From positions 1-58,208 of the forward strand of contig CAJXMR010000010.1 of assembly GCA_913056305.1 (NCBI GenBank): a stretch of 58,208 nucleotides of DNA. Reading direction: 5' to 3'. This stretch comes from an uncultured Ralstonia sp. (lineage in GTDB: Bacteria > Pseudomonadota > Gammaproteobacteria > Burkholderiales > Burkholderiaceae). The notes under the pieces are model-generated. The model did not search any database and was not told the origin of the DNA. It saw only the letters and a list, made by a program, of their open reading frames with translations. Within the stretch, counting starts at the first letter, position 1. Each line of letters starts with the position of its first letter. A program made the position numbers and the translations under genes. Shown in pieces: positions 24,382 through 32,381 of the stretch.

Positions 24382-25546
24382 ATCGCCCTGGAAGCTGTGC
24401 TTCCTGAGCGGGCCGCTGTATGGGCGGGCCATGCCGCTGCGCATGGGCACGAATGTGGTCGGCTCGGCGCCCACCTGCGAAATCATCGTGCCCGACAGCA
24501 GCGTGGCGCCGCGCCAGCTGATGTTCGACGTGGGGGGGATCGCCGTGTCGGTACGGCGGCTGGAGGAGGGCGCTGCCGCGCTCAATGGCGAGGCGTTTGG
24601 TGACACGCGCCGTAGCGTGGTGCCGGGGGACGTGATCACGCTGGGCGCCATCCGCATCGGCATCGAGCGGGCCGGGACCATCCGCATGCCAACCGTAGCA
24701 GCCGAAGGTGTGCGTGCGCAGGCCACGGCCGCCGAGCACTTGCCGTCATGGCTGCCGGCGGCGGCGGCGCGGTGGGTGGCGCGCTGGTCGGGCAAGGCGG
24801 GGCGCGGCCGCACGTGGTTGTTTGCCGGCATCGCGTTGTGGCTGGCGGTGGCGCTGGCCGGCGGCATGGTCGCCTTTGCGGGGCCTGATGGGTGGTCGGG
24901 TTGGTCGATCTGGGGCCGAGATCCGGCCGCACGGGCGCAGCAGGTGCGCCACGCGCTGGGCGACCCCGCGGAGATTGCCGTGGCACCCGCCACCGACGGC
25001 ACGTTGCGTGTGACCGGCTACGTGCCGACCGAGCCGGACCGCGAGGCGCTGCTGGCCCGAGCGCGCGCCATGACGGAGGTGTCCGTGGGCGAGGTGTACG
25101 TGGTGAGTGAGTTGCTGGCGGCCGCGCAGCAGTACTTCAGCGCCGGCGGGACGAGCGGCACGGCGGGCCTGAGCGTGGCGTATGGCGGGCAGGGCCGCAT
25201 CGTGGTGAGCGGCACCGCCGACCGCGCACAGGCCTGGCAGCGCATCCGCAACTATGCGCGCGATGCCAGGCCGGCGGTGGAGGTGGTCGATCGTGTGGCG
25301 TGGGATGGCCCCGCGCCACCCACGGTGGTGGTGGAAACGCCGCGCGCCGACGGCCTGCCCGCCATCGTCGGCACGTACGAAGACGAAGACGGCACGCGCT
25401 TCGTGCAGACCAAGGACGGCCAACTGTATTTCGAGGGCGCCCGCGTCAAGGGCGACCTGCAGGTCAAGAGCATCGCTTCCGATGGTGTGGTGCTCGATCG
25501 CGGCGGGCAATCGGTCAATTGGCCGGTCCAGCCGCAAACACCGTAG
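24350..25546 (+). CDS. sctD: T3SS inner-membrane ring protein SctD
   Basis: 398 residues. An FHA-like N-terminal domain faces the cytoplasm (GPLYGRAMPLRMGTNVVGSA, then SCEIIVPDSS-type FHA loop). One membrane segment (WLFAGIALWLAVALAGGMVA, about residues 163-183) is followed by BON-like ring modules in the periplasm (RVTGYVPTEPDREALLARA and RIVVSGTADRAQAW). SctD with SctJ forms the inner-membrane ring and contacts SctC. It overlaps sctC at the 5' end, which suggests coupled translation. Confidence 0.92.
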   Translation: MNPSIAPASDRSPWKLCFLSGPLYGRAMPLRMGTNVVGSAPTCEIIVPDSSVAPRQLMFDVGGIAVSVRRLEEGAAALNGEAFGDTRRSVVPGDVITLGAIRIGIERAGTIRMPTVAAEGVRAQATAAEHLPSWLPAAAARWVARWSGKAGRGRTWLFAGIALWLAVALAGGMVAFAGPDGWSGWSIWGRDPAARAQQVRHALGDPAEIAVAPATDGTLRVTGYVPTEPDREALLARARAMTEVSVGEVYVVSELLAAAQQYFSAGGTSGTAGLSVAYGGQGRIVVSGTADRAQAWQRIRNYARDARPAVEVVDRVAWDGPAPPTVVVETPRADGLPAIVGTYEDEDGTRFVQTKDGQLYFEGARVKGDLQVKSIASDGVVLDRGGQSVNWPVQPQTP

Positions 25547-25673
25547 CGCGCGGGCATTCCCCCTTGTCTGCGCGCGTGCCGCGGTGGGTCGTGCGGCTGC
25601 AAGGCGGTTCTTGCGGCCGGTTGTTACAGGCAGTTCATTTCTTGACCCTTTTGACTGACAACAGGAGAGCACC

Positions 25674-25877
25674 ATGGCAACAGCACCTACCGGCGTCGAC
25701 GGCGCCATCGGCAGCATCAACCAATCGTCCGCAGACCAGATGAAGATCGCGCAGGCCACGCAGGCCGCCTCTGCCATCAACACGGCGGCCAACGCCATGA
25801 TCGGCGCGGCGGAGTCGCAGAACCGTACGTCGGCTGCGGCTGCCGGCGCCATTCGCGACGGCGCCCGCGCCAGCTGA
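25674..25877 (+). CDS. 67-residue T3SS-linked small protein, candidate needle/pilin SctF
   Basis: 67 residues, about one third Ala, with no Cys, His or aromatic residue and an almost entirely helical, heptad-like pattern. ATG 25674 has AGGAG 7 bases upstream. The position just before sctI and sctJ corresponds to that of hrpA in Pseudomonas syringae, where the Hrp pilin is encoded. No other needle or pilin candidate is present in the locus. The sequence does not show the PrgI/YscF signature, so the assignment is by position, size and composition only. Confidence 0.6.
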   Translation: MATAPTGVDGAIGSINQSSADQMKIAQATQAASAINTAANAMIGAAESQNRTSAAAAGAIRDGARAS

Positions 25878-25945
25878 CGGCGGATGACCCATGCGGCGGC
25901 GGGTGTGAGCCTGCCGCCGTCTTCCCATCGATCCAGGAGGGAACG

Positions 25946-26494
25946 ATGTCGATCGAAACCCAAGCCATCGCGGCGGTGGCCGCCACGCAGGCTGGCGCGG
26001 CACCGGCCAGTGGTGTCCAGGTAGCTGGCCACGCGCAGTCGAACCCGGCGGCGCAAGCCGCGCAAGGCGGCGGGCATGTCGAGCAGGGCGCCGGCATGCC
26101 GTCCGCGCAGGCCGCGCACGCGCCGGACGCCGCCCAGTTCAACGGCATGATGCGTCCCGACGTGGCCACCGCGCAGCCCACCAGCGCCGTGCCCACGACA
26201 GCGCACACCCAGGAGGCCGCCTTCACCTTCACGCGTGGCCCCGGAGCGGATGGCGCCATGGCGCAATGGCGCGACTACGGGCGCGACCTCAACCAGCGCT
26301 ACACCAGCATCAACGCCAAGCGCCAGGAGATGCTCGACTCGCTCGACAAGACCGACGTGACCATGACGATGGTCAAGCTGGCCGATTTCAGCTATTTCGC
26401 CTCCATGACGCTGGCCGAATACCAGATGGACATGAGCTTCGCCCAGGCCGCCAACGGCGTGAGCCATTCGCTGCTGAAGAACCAGGACAGCTGA
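25946..26494 (+). CDS. sctI: T3SS inner rod protein SctI
   Basis: 182 residues. The N-terminal 90 are Ala/Gln/Pro-rich and low in complexity. The C-terminal part (MLDSLDKTDVTMTMVKLADF, then ASMTLAEYQMDMSFAQAANG and VSHSLLKNQ) fits the YscI/HrpB-type rod protein end, which polymerises inside the base. CAGGAGGGA precedes ATG 25946. It is directly followed by sctJ (1 bp apart), the usual I-J order. It is longer than average rod proteins because of the N-terminal extension. Confidence 0.82.
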   Translation: MSIETQAIAAVAATQAGAAPASGVQVAGHAQSNPAAQAAQGGGHVEQGAGMPSAQAAHAPDAAQFNGMMRPDVATAQPTSAVPTTAHTQEAAFTFTRGPGADGAMAQWRDYGRDLNQRYTSINAKRQEMLDSLDKTDVTMTMVKLADFSYFASMTLAEYQMDMSFAQAANGVSHSLLKNQDS

Positions 26495-26495
26495 C

Positions 26496-27257
26496 ATGAA
26501 GCGATTGCTGGGAGTGCTGCTCGCGCTGGCGTGCCTGTTCGGGCTCGCGGGGTGCGAGCAGGAGCTGTACACCGGCTTGTCCGAGCCGGAAGTCAACGAG
26601 ATGGTGGCCGCGCTGTCGTCCGCGGGCATCAGCGGCCAGAAGGTCGCGCAGGACGGGCAGGACGCCCGCACCTGGACGCTCACGGTCGACAACGCCGACA
26701 TGTCTGCCGCCCTGGCCACCCTGCGCGCGCAAGGGCTGCCGCACCCGCATCTGGCCTCGCTGGGCGAGGTGTTCCAGAAGCAGGGGCTGGTCGCCACACC
26801 GGCGGAGGAGCGTGTGCGCTACATCTACGGCATCTCGCAGGAGCTCTCGCGCACGCTGCTCGACGTGGAAGGCGTAATGCTGGCGCGCGTGCACGTGGTG
26901 ATTCCGGAAAACGACCCGCTGGGCGACAAGGTCAAGCCGGCCTCGGCGGCGGTCTACATCCGCTACCGGCCGGGGGTGAACCTGACCGCCATGGCGCCGA
27001 TGGTGAAGGACCTCGTCGCCCACAGCATCGAGGGGCTGAGCTACGACAATGTGTCGCTGTTCCTGCAGGGCGTGCAGCCCGTGCCGGTGGAGCCGCGCAA
27101 GGGCGTGGCGCTGCTGGGCACGTTCAGCACGCGCAACCCGCTGGTCTGGTTGCTGGGGCTACTGATCGTGGCGGCGGTGGTCGTGACCGGGCTGGTGGCC
27201 TGGCGGCGCGGTGCCTTCGATACGCTCACGGCCCGGCGCGAGAGGCCGGCGGCATGA
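26496..27257 (+). CDS. sctJ: T3SS inner-membrane ring lipoprotein SctJ
   Basis: 253 residues with a lipobox (LLALACLFGLAGC), then a ring domain (LYTGLSEPEVNEMVAALSSAG) and a second module (RVRYIYGISQELSRTLLDVE, then VMLARVHVVIPENDP, with SAAVYIRYRPG). It ends with a membrane helix (LVWLLGLLIVAAVVVTGLVA). This is the standard SctJ plan. It overlaps sctK by 4 bp. SctJ is built into the inner-membrane ring together with SctD. Confidence 0.95.
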   Translation: MKRLLGVLLALACLFGLAGCEQELYTGLSEPEVNEMVAALSSAGISGQKVAQDGQDARTWTLTVDNADMSAALATLRAQGLPHPHLASLGEVFQKQGLVATPAEERVRYIYGISQELSRTLLDVEGVMLARVHVVIPENDPLGDKVKPASAAVYIRYRPGVNLTAMAPMVKDLVAHSIEGLSYDNVSLFLQGVQPVPVEPRKGVALLGTFSTRNPLVWLLGLLIVAAVVVTGLVAWRRGAFDTLTARRERPAA

Positions 27258-27916
27258 GTCTCGCTGGGCGCCTGGCTGGCCTGGTGGCCACGTTCAACCT
27301 GCGGCCCGATCGGTATATCGATCCGTCGTGGCTGCCCATGGAGTGGCCGGCGCACCTGCGCGACCCCGCCCGCTATGGCGAGGCCGGGCGCGCCGTGCTG
27401 GCGCGCGCGCTGCTGCAGGCACACGGGTTGGATGCGACGCGCGATTACGATTTCAGCACCGCAGAAAAGCGCATCGCGCTGTTGCCGGCCGATGCGCTCG
27501 AACACCTGGCCGCCTGCTGCGGCCTCTGCCTGCACCGGCAGTGGCTGCGCGAGGCCGAGGTGTCGCACAAGATGCAGCAGGTCATCGACACGGCCTTTGG
27601 CGCGGACGCCGTGACGTTCGTGCTCTATCGCATGCCGGCCTTCGATGCGGTGAGCGAGATCCTGGAGCCGCAGCGGCAGTACCCGCGCCTGGCGGTGCAG
27701 ACGCTGCGCGCGCGCGGGCGCCAACTGCTGCTGGACTTCCTGCAGCCTTATGGGCCAGCGGTCGGCCGGCGGCTCGCACTCAAATTCCCCCGGGGCGGGG
27801 CCGATGGACACCGCCCGCCCTATCTGCTGGGCCGCACGCAGCGCGCAGAACTGGGCGAGCTGCTGCGCCTGAGCTTGATTCCTGAACAGGTACCGGCATG
27901 GGACTGGCTTTTCTGA
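27254..27916 (+). CDS. sctK: T3SS sorting-platform protein SctK
   Basis: 220 residues with no membrane helix. The N-terminal RPDRYIDPSWLPMEWP and central LHRQWLREAEVSH stretch agree with the YscK/SctK family, a component linking SctD to SctQ. ATG 27254 overlaps sctJ (ATGA), and the 3' end overlaps sctL by 19 bp. The position between sctJ and sctL supports the assignment, as sequence conservation in this family is low. Confidence 0.82.
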   Translation: MSLAGRLAGLVATFNLRPDRYIDPSWLPMEWPAHLRDPARYGEAGRAVLARALLQAHGLDATRDYDFSTAEKRIALLPADALEHLAACCGLCLHRQWLREAEVSHKMQQVIDTAFGADAVTFVLYRMPAFDAVSEILEPQRQYPRLAVQTLRARGRQLLLDFLQPYGPAVGRRLALKFPRGGADGHRPPYLLGRTQRAELGELLRLSLIPEQVPAWDWLF

Positions 27917-28503
27917 TCACCACCGACAAGCTGCAGATCCTGAGTGAGCGCAAAGTGCTCAAGCAGCACGAATACGCCGCGCTGCTCAACGCCACCAGCA
28001 TCCTGACCAACGCGCAGCAGGAGCGCACGCGCCTGCTGGATGAGGCCCGCGCGCAATGCGAGACGCAGCAGCGCGAGGGCTTCGCGGCAGGCTTTGCCAA
28101 AGGCGAACTGGAGGCCGCCACGCGGTTGTACGCCGACACGCTGGCCAACGCCCGCGCCCTGGCGGCCATGAAACAGCTGATGGCCGAGCTGGTCACGCGC
28201 ACGGTGCGCGAGCTGGCGGATGACCTGCCGCGCGACGCCATCTACGCCAAGGCGTTTGCCCGCCTGGAGGCGCTGATCGAACAGGAGCCCGCGCTGACGG
28301 TGCGCATCGCGCCGCCGCGCGTGGCCGATGTCGAGCGCGCGCTGGCGACGGTCGCCACCGCCACGCAGCGCATCCGCATCGTGCCCGACGCCTCGCTGCG
28401 CGACGACGCCCTGGCGGTGGAGACAGCATCCGGCGTGCTGGAGGCCGGCATCGACACGCAGCTGGCCGCGTTGCGCGCGGCCATCGTCGGAGCGCCGGCA
28501 TGA
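27898..28503 (+). CDS. sctL: T3SS ATPase stator SctL
   Basis: 201 residues starting MGLAFLITTDKLQILSERKV, with a helical coiled-coil middle (RTRLLDEARAQCETQQREGF, then AAGFAKGE, typical for FliH/SctL) and a C-terminal domain. SctL holds the ATPase SctN and links it to SctQ. It overlaps sctK by 19 bp and sctN by 4 bp. Confidence 0.9.
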   Translation: MGLAFLITTDKLQILSERKVLKQHEYAALLNATSILTNAQQERTRLLDEARAQCETQQREGFAAGFAKGELEAATRLYADTLANARALAAMKQLMAELVTRTVRELADDLPRDAIYAKAFARLEALIEQEPALTVRIAPPRVADVERALATVATATQRIRIVPDASLRDDALAVETASGVLEAGIDTQLAALRAAIVGAPA

Positions 28504-29867
28504 GCCAGGCCACCACCCGTCACGCCATCGACCAGGCCGACCTGGAGCGCAGCCTGCGCGACGTGCTGGAGCGGCAGGATGGCCTGGGGGGGCTGGGCGC
28601 CGGTGTGCGGATGCGCGGGCGCATCCACCGCGCGGTGGGGCTGATGCTCAACGCCTCGGGCATCCAGGCGCGGCTGGGCGAGGTGTGCGAGCTGCGCACC
28701 CCCGGCGAGCGCAGCGTCTACGCCGAGGTGGTCGGCTTTGAGCGGCAGACCACGCTGCTCACACCGCTGGGCGGCGTGCATGGCCTGTCGGCGGCCACCG
28801 AGGTGATTCCCTCTGGCAGCGCGCATCGATTCGGGGTGGGGGATGCGTTGCTCGGGCGCGTGATCGACGGCCTGGGTGCGCCCATGGATGGCGGCGGCCC
28901 GGTGTTTGCCACCGAGCGCGCGTCTACCCATGCCGAGCCGCCCAGTCCCTTGTCCCGTCGCCGCATCGAGACGGCGCTTTCCACCGGCGTGCGCGCCATC
29001 GACGCCATGCTGACGGTGGGCGTGGGGCAGCGCCTGGGGATCTTCGCGCCGCCGGGCGTGGGCAAAAGCACGCTGCTGGGCATGATTGCGCGCGGCGCGC
29101 AGAGCGACGTCAACGTGATCGCCCTGATTGGCGAGCGCGGCCGGGAGGTGCGCGAATTCCTGGAGCTGTGCCTGCCGGAGGCCACGCGGCGCAAGACGGT
29201 GTTGGTGGTCTCCACCTCCGACCGGCCCGCCATGGAGCGCGTGAAGAGCGCGATGGTGGCCACTGCCGTGGCCGAGTACTTTCGCGACCGCGGCAAGAAC
29301 GTGCTGCTGCTGGTCGATTCGCTCACGCGCTTTGCCCGTGCGCAGCGCGAGGTCGGCCTGGCCAGTGGCGAGCCGCCGACGCGGCGCAGCTTCCCGCCGT
29401 CCACGTTCTCGGTGCTGCCGCAGTTGCTGGAGCGCGCGGGCGCCGGCGCCCAGGGCGTCATCACGGCCTTCTACACCGTGCTGGTGGAGGGCGACGAAGA
29501 GAGCGACCCGATTGCCGAAGAGGTGCGCTCCATCCTTGACGGGCACATCGTGCTGTCGCGCAAGCTGGCGCTGGCGGGGCGCTATCCGGCCATCGACCTG
29601 CTGGCGAGCATCAGCCGCGTGATGCCGCTGGTGACGACGCCCGCGCACCGGGCAAGCGCGCAGCGGGTGCGGGAGCTGATGGCGAAATACCAGGAGATCG
29701 AATTGCTGGTGCAGATTGGTGAATACCGCCAGGGCAGTGATGCGCTGGGCGATGTCGCGCTGCGCGCTCACGCGGCGCTTGGCCGCTTCTTCGAGCAGGA
29801 CACGGACGCGCACCATCCGCTGGATGGCACGGTGTCAGACCTGCGCGCGCTGGTGGAATCACTATGA
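28500..29867 (+). CDS. sctN: T3SS ATPase SctN
   Basis: 455 residues. Walker A APPGVGKST lies at residues 183-191, and Walker B is VLLLVDSLTRFARAQRE. LIGERGREVREF and GQRLGIF are typical of FliI/SctN ATPases. SctN strips chaperones and unfolds substrates at the base. All catalytic motifs are intact and length is normal. It overlaps sctL and sctO by 4 bp each. Confidence 0.96.
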   Translation: MSQATTRHAIDQADLERSLRDVLERQDGLGGLGAGVRMRGRIHRAVGLMLNASGIQARLGEVCELRTPGERSVYAEVVGFERQTTLLTPLGGVHGLSAATEVIPSGSAHRFGVGDALLGRVIDGLGAPMDGGGPVFATERASTHAEPPSPLSRRRIETALSTGVRAIDAMLTVGVGQRLGIFAPPGVGKSTLLGMIARGAQSDVNVIALIGERGREVREFLELCLPEATRRKTVLVVSTSDRPAMERVKSAMVATAVAEYFRDRGKNVLLLVDSLTRFARAQREVGLASGEPPTRRSFPPSTFSVLPQLLERAGAGAQGVITAFYTVLVEGDEESDPIAEEVRSILDGHIVLSRKLALAGRYPAIDLLASISRVMPLVTTPAHRASAQRVRELMAKYQEIELLVQIGEYRQGSDALGDVALRAHAALGRFFEQDTDAHHPLDGTVSDLRALVESL

Positions 29868-30355
29868 GCGATGTCCTGCACCAGCTCGCGCGGGTGCGGC
29901 AGGCGCGCAAGCTCAGTGCCGTGGCACGGGCGCGACGCCAGGCCGCGGTTGTTGCCCAGGCCGAGCAGCGCGGCGCGGCGGCCTGGCAGGGCCTGCAGCA
30001 ATCGGTGTCGGCCAAATCGGCCTACGACGCGGCCATCGGCGAGGCGGTGCAACAGGACGCGCGCACCGCGGTGGCGCTGCTGCACGGCGCCAATGCCGAG
30101 CGCCTGGCCCTGCAGCGCGAGATTCTGCAGGCGCACGCCGAATCGACACACGCCACCACGGTCCTGCTGAGCGAACACGCCGAGCAGGCGCGCGTGCAGA
30201 AGCTGGTGGCAGGTGCCAATGCCAAGTGCGAGGCGGTGGATCGCGTGACACAGCGTGCGGTGCAAGCGGCGCGCCGCGCGCAGGCGCTGCAGGAAGAGGA
30301 CGCCGCGCTCGAGGCGCTGCAGGCGCTGCAAGCGCGCCGGGCCGCGCGCCCCTAG
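29864..30355 (+). CDS. sctO: T3SS stalk protein SctO
   Basis: 163 residues, almost wholly helical coiled coil (LARVRQARKLSAVARARRQA near the N-terminus), like FliJ/YscO. SctO sits in the centre of the ATPase ring and contacts SctV. Assignment rests on position after sctN, length and coiled-coil character, since the family diverges strongly. No sctP gene follows: sctT starts 6 bp later. Confidence 0.82.
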   Translation: MSDVLHQLARVRQARKLSAVARARRQAAVVAQAEQRGAAAWQGLQQSVSAKSAYDAAIGEAVQQDARTAVALLHGANAERLALQREILQAHAESTHATTVLLSEHAEQARVQKLVAGANAKCEAVDRVTQRAVQAARRAQALQEEDAALEALQALQARRAARP

Positions 30356-30361
30356 CCACCC

Positions 30362-31162
30362 ATGCAAGGTTACGACTCCGCCGCGATGGAAGGGCTGTTC
30401 CGGCAAGCGCTGCTGGTGCTGCCGCGCCTGCTGCCGATCCTGTTCATGGTGCCGGTGTTCAGCGGGCGTGTGGTCACGGGCATGGTGCGCAGCGGCCTGA
30501 TCGCCATCCTCGCGGTGTTCGTTGCCCCCGCCATGGAGGGCACGGCGCTCACGGTGCAGGGCGGCGGGCTGTGGATGGCGCTGGCGTTGAAGGAGGCGCT
30601 GATCGGCGTGCTGCTGGGCATGGCCTTTGGCGCGCTGCTGTGGGCACTGGAGAACATCGGCCACCTGATCGATTTCCAGACCGGCTCGGGCAATGCGTCG
30701 TTCTTCGATCCGGTGGCCGGGCATGAGAGCGGCGCTACCGCCAGCTTTCTCGGCTTTCTGGCGATCACGCTGTTCGTGACCGGCGGTGGGCTGCACGTCA
30801 TGCTGGGCGCGTTCTTCGAGTCCTACGCGCTGTGGCCGGTGGAGCGCATGTTGCCCAGCGCGCAGGCGGCGCTGGAGCAGTTTGCCGTGCACGAAGCCGA
30901 CAGCGTCATGAGCTGGACCGTCAAGCTGGCCGCGCCCGTGATCATCGTGCTGGTGGTGGCCGAAGCCGGCATTGGCCTGATCAACCGCGCGGTGCCGCAG
31001 CTCAACGTCTTCCTGTTTGCGCAGCCCGTGAAGAGCCTGCTGGCGGTGCTGATGATGGTGCTGTTTCTCGGCTTCGTGTTCGAGTCGTTGAAGACCTTCC
31101 TCAGCAGCAACGGCGAGATGGTCTGGCTGTTGCGCGCGCTGCTGCACAGCCCCGCCTCATGA
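30362..31162 (+). CDS. sctT: T3SS export apparatus protein SctT
   Basis: 266 residues with about six membrane helices (RLLPILFMVPVFSGRVVTGM, LIGVLLGMAFGALLWALENI, FLGFLAITLFVTGG, APVIIVLVVAEAGIGLINRA). DFQTGSGNASFFDPVAG matches the conserved region of FliR/SctT. SctT closes the inner end of the export channel with SctR and SctS. It overlaps sctU by 4 bp (ATGA). Confidence 0.95.
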   Translation: MQGYDSAAMEGLFRQALLVLPRLLPILFMVPVFSGRVVTGMVRSGLIAILAVFVAPAMEGTALTVQGGGLWMALALKEALIGVLLGMAFGALLWALENIGHLIDFQTGSGNASFFDPVAGHESGATASFLGFLAITLFVTGGGLHVMLGAFFESYALWPVERMLPSAQAALEQFAVHEADSVMSWTVKLAAPVIIVLVVAEAGIGLINRAVPQLNVFLFAQPVKSLLAVLMMVLFLGFVFESLKTFLSSNGEMVWLLRALLHSPAS

Positions 31163-32226
31163 GCGAGAAGCAACACAAGCCCACGCCGCGGCGCCTGCAG
31201 GACGCGCGCCGCGAGGGGGAGGTGGTCCGCAGCGCAGACGTGGGCGGCACGCTGGTGTTCATCGGCGTGCTGGCGCTGCTGTGGCAGGGTGGGCCGTACC
31301 TGATCGAGCGGCTGCGCGGGCTATTGCTGGGGGCCGTTGGTGCAGCGGCGCGGGCACGCGACCCGGGGGCGGTGTTGCAGCAGGTGCTGGTGTCAGCCGG
31401 GGCCACGTGGATGATGGTGGCGGCGAGCGTGGCGTTGCTGGTCATCCTGCTGGCTGTGGCCGGCGCGTTTGCGCAGGTGGGCGGCCTGTTCGCGCCCAAG
31501 CGTGTGGCGCCGCAGCTGTCGCGGCTCAATCCGGCACAGGGGCTGCAGCGGGTGTTCTCGGTGCGCAACCTGGTCGCGCTGGCCATGATGTTGCTCAAGG
31601 TCGGTTGCCTGGCGCTGGTGCTGGTTACGGTGGTCCGCGGTTCGCTCTCGGCGCCGCTGCAGGCGGGTTATGGCCGGCCTGCGGCGGTGCTGGCGGTGGC
31701 TGCGCATCTGGTGCTGATGTTGTTTGGCTGGGCGGCCGTGGTGTACGTCGTCATGGCCGCCATCGATTACTGGCACGTGCGGCATGAGTTCCTCAAGAAG
31801 AACCGCATGTCGACCGAGGAGCTGCGGCGCGAACACCGCGAGATGCAGGGCGATCCACACATCGCCTCGCGGCGGCGGCAGCTGGCCCGGGAGGCCCAGT
31901 ACAGCGCGCTGGAAGACCGCATGCGCATCGCCACGGCGGTGGTGTTCAGCCCGCGCCATGCGGTGGCGCTGTACTACCCGGGTGATGACACCCTGCCGAT
32001 GGTGATCGCCAAGGCCAGCGGCGAGGCGGCGGAGCGCATGCGCCGCATGGCCGAACGCCATCTCGTGCCGACCGCCGCCAATGCCGGCCTGGCCGAGCGC
32101 CTGCACGACACGGTGCCCATGGACACCAGCATCAGCCGCACGCTGTTCCGCGACGTGGCGGCACTGCTGCGCTGGGCCGAGGGGGATCAAGCGGTCGGCA
32201 CGCCCTACGTGGCATCCAAGTCGTGA
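31159..32226 (+). CDS. sctU: T3SS switch protein SctU lacking the NPTH motif
   Basis: 355 residues, normal length. The N-terminal KPTPRRLQDARREGEVVRSA and four membrane helices are typical of FlhB/SctU, as is RMSTEELRREHREMQGDPHI before the cleavage region. At the autocleavage site the family has NPTH; here residues 264-267 read SPRH (VVFSPRHAVALYY). The Asn that cyclises and the Thr are both replaced, so self-cleavage is unlikely by the known mechanism. The rest of the C-terminal domain, including TLPMVIAKASGE, is intact. No frameshift or stop is seen. It is the last gene of the operon. Confidence 0.95.
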   Translation: MSEKQHKPTPRRLQDARREGEVVRSADVGGTLVFIGVLALLWQGGPYLIERLRGLLLGAVGAAARARDPGAVLQQVLVSAGATWMMVAASVALLVILLAVAGAFAQVGGLFAPKRVAPQLSRLNPAQGLQRVFSVRNLVALAMMLLKVGCLALVLVTVVRGSLSAPLQAGYGRPAAVLAVAAHLVLMLFGWAAVVYVVMAAIDYWHVRHEFLKKNRMSTEELRREHREMQGDPHIASRRRQLAREAQYSALEDRMRIATAVVFSPRHAVALYYPGDDTLPMVIAKASGEAAERMRRMAERHLVPTAANAGLAERLHDTVPMDTSISRTLFRDVAALLRWAEGDQAVGTPYVASKS

Positions 32227-32381
32227 TGGCGGGTGAGGCGGGGGCGAATGTCGTATCTCCGCATTGCGCCGCACGCGGATGACCGCTGCTGAATTTGGTG
32301 GGGGGTGGCTTGCGCCCGGGCACAGCGGCGCCCAGAATGCGCCATCATTGAACCGGCTGGCGAGCACACAAGGGACACGGC

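Noticed and set aside
17221-32226. The secretion genes as a flagellar export locus
   Set aside because: A secretin (SctC), SctD with FHA/BON modules and SctJ lipoprotein of injectisome type are present, and no hook, rod or filament genes.
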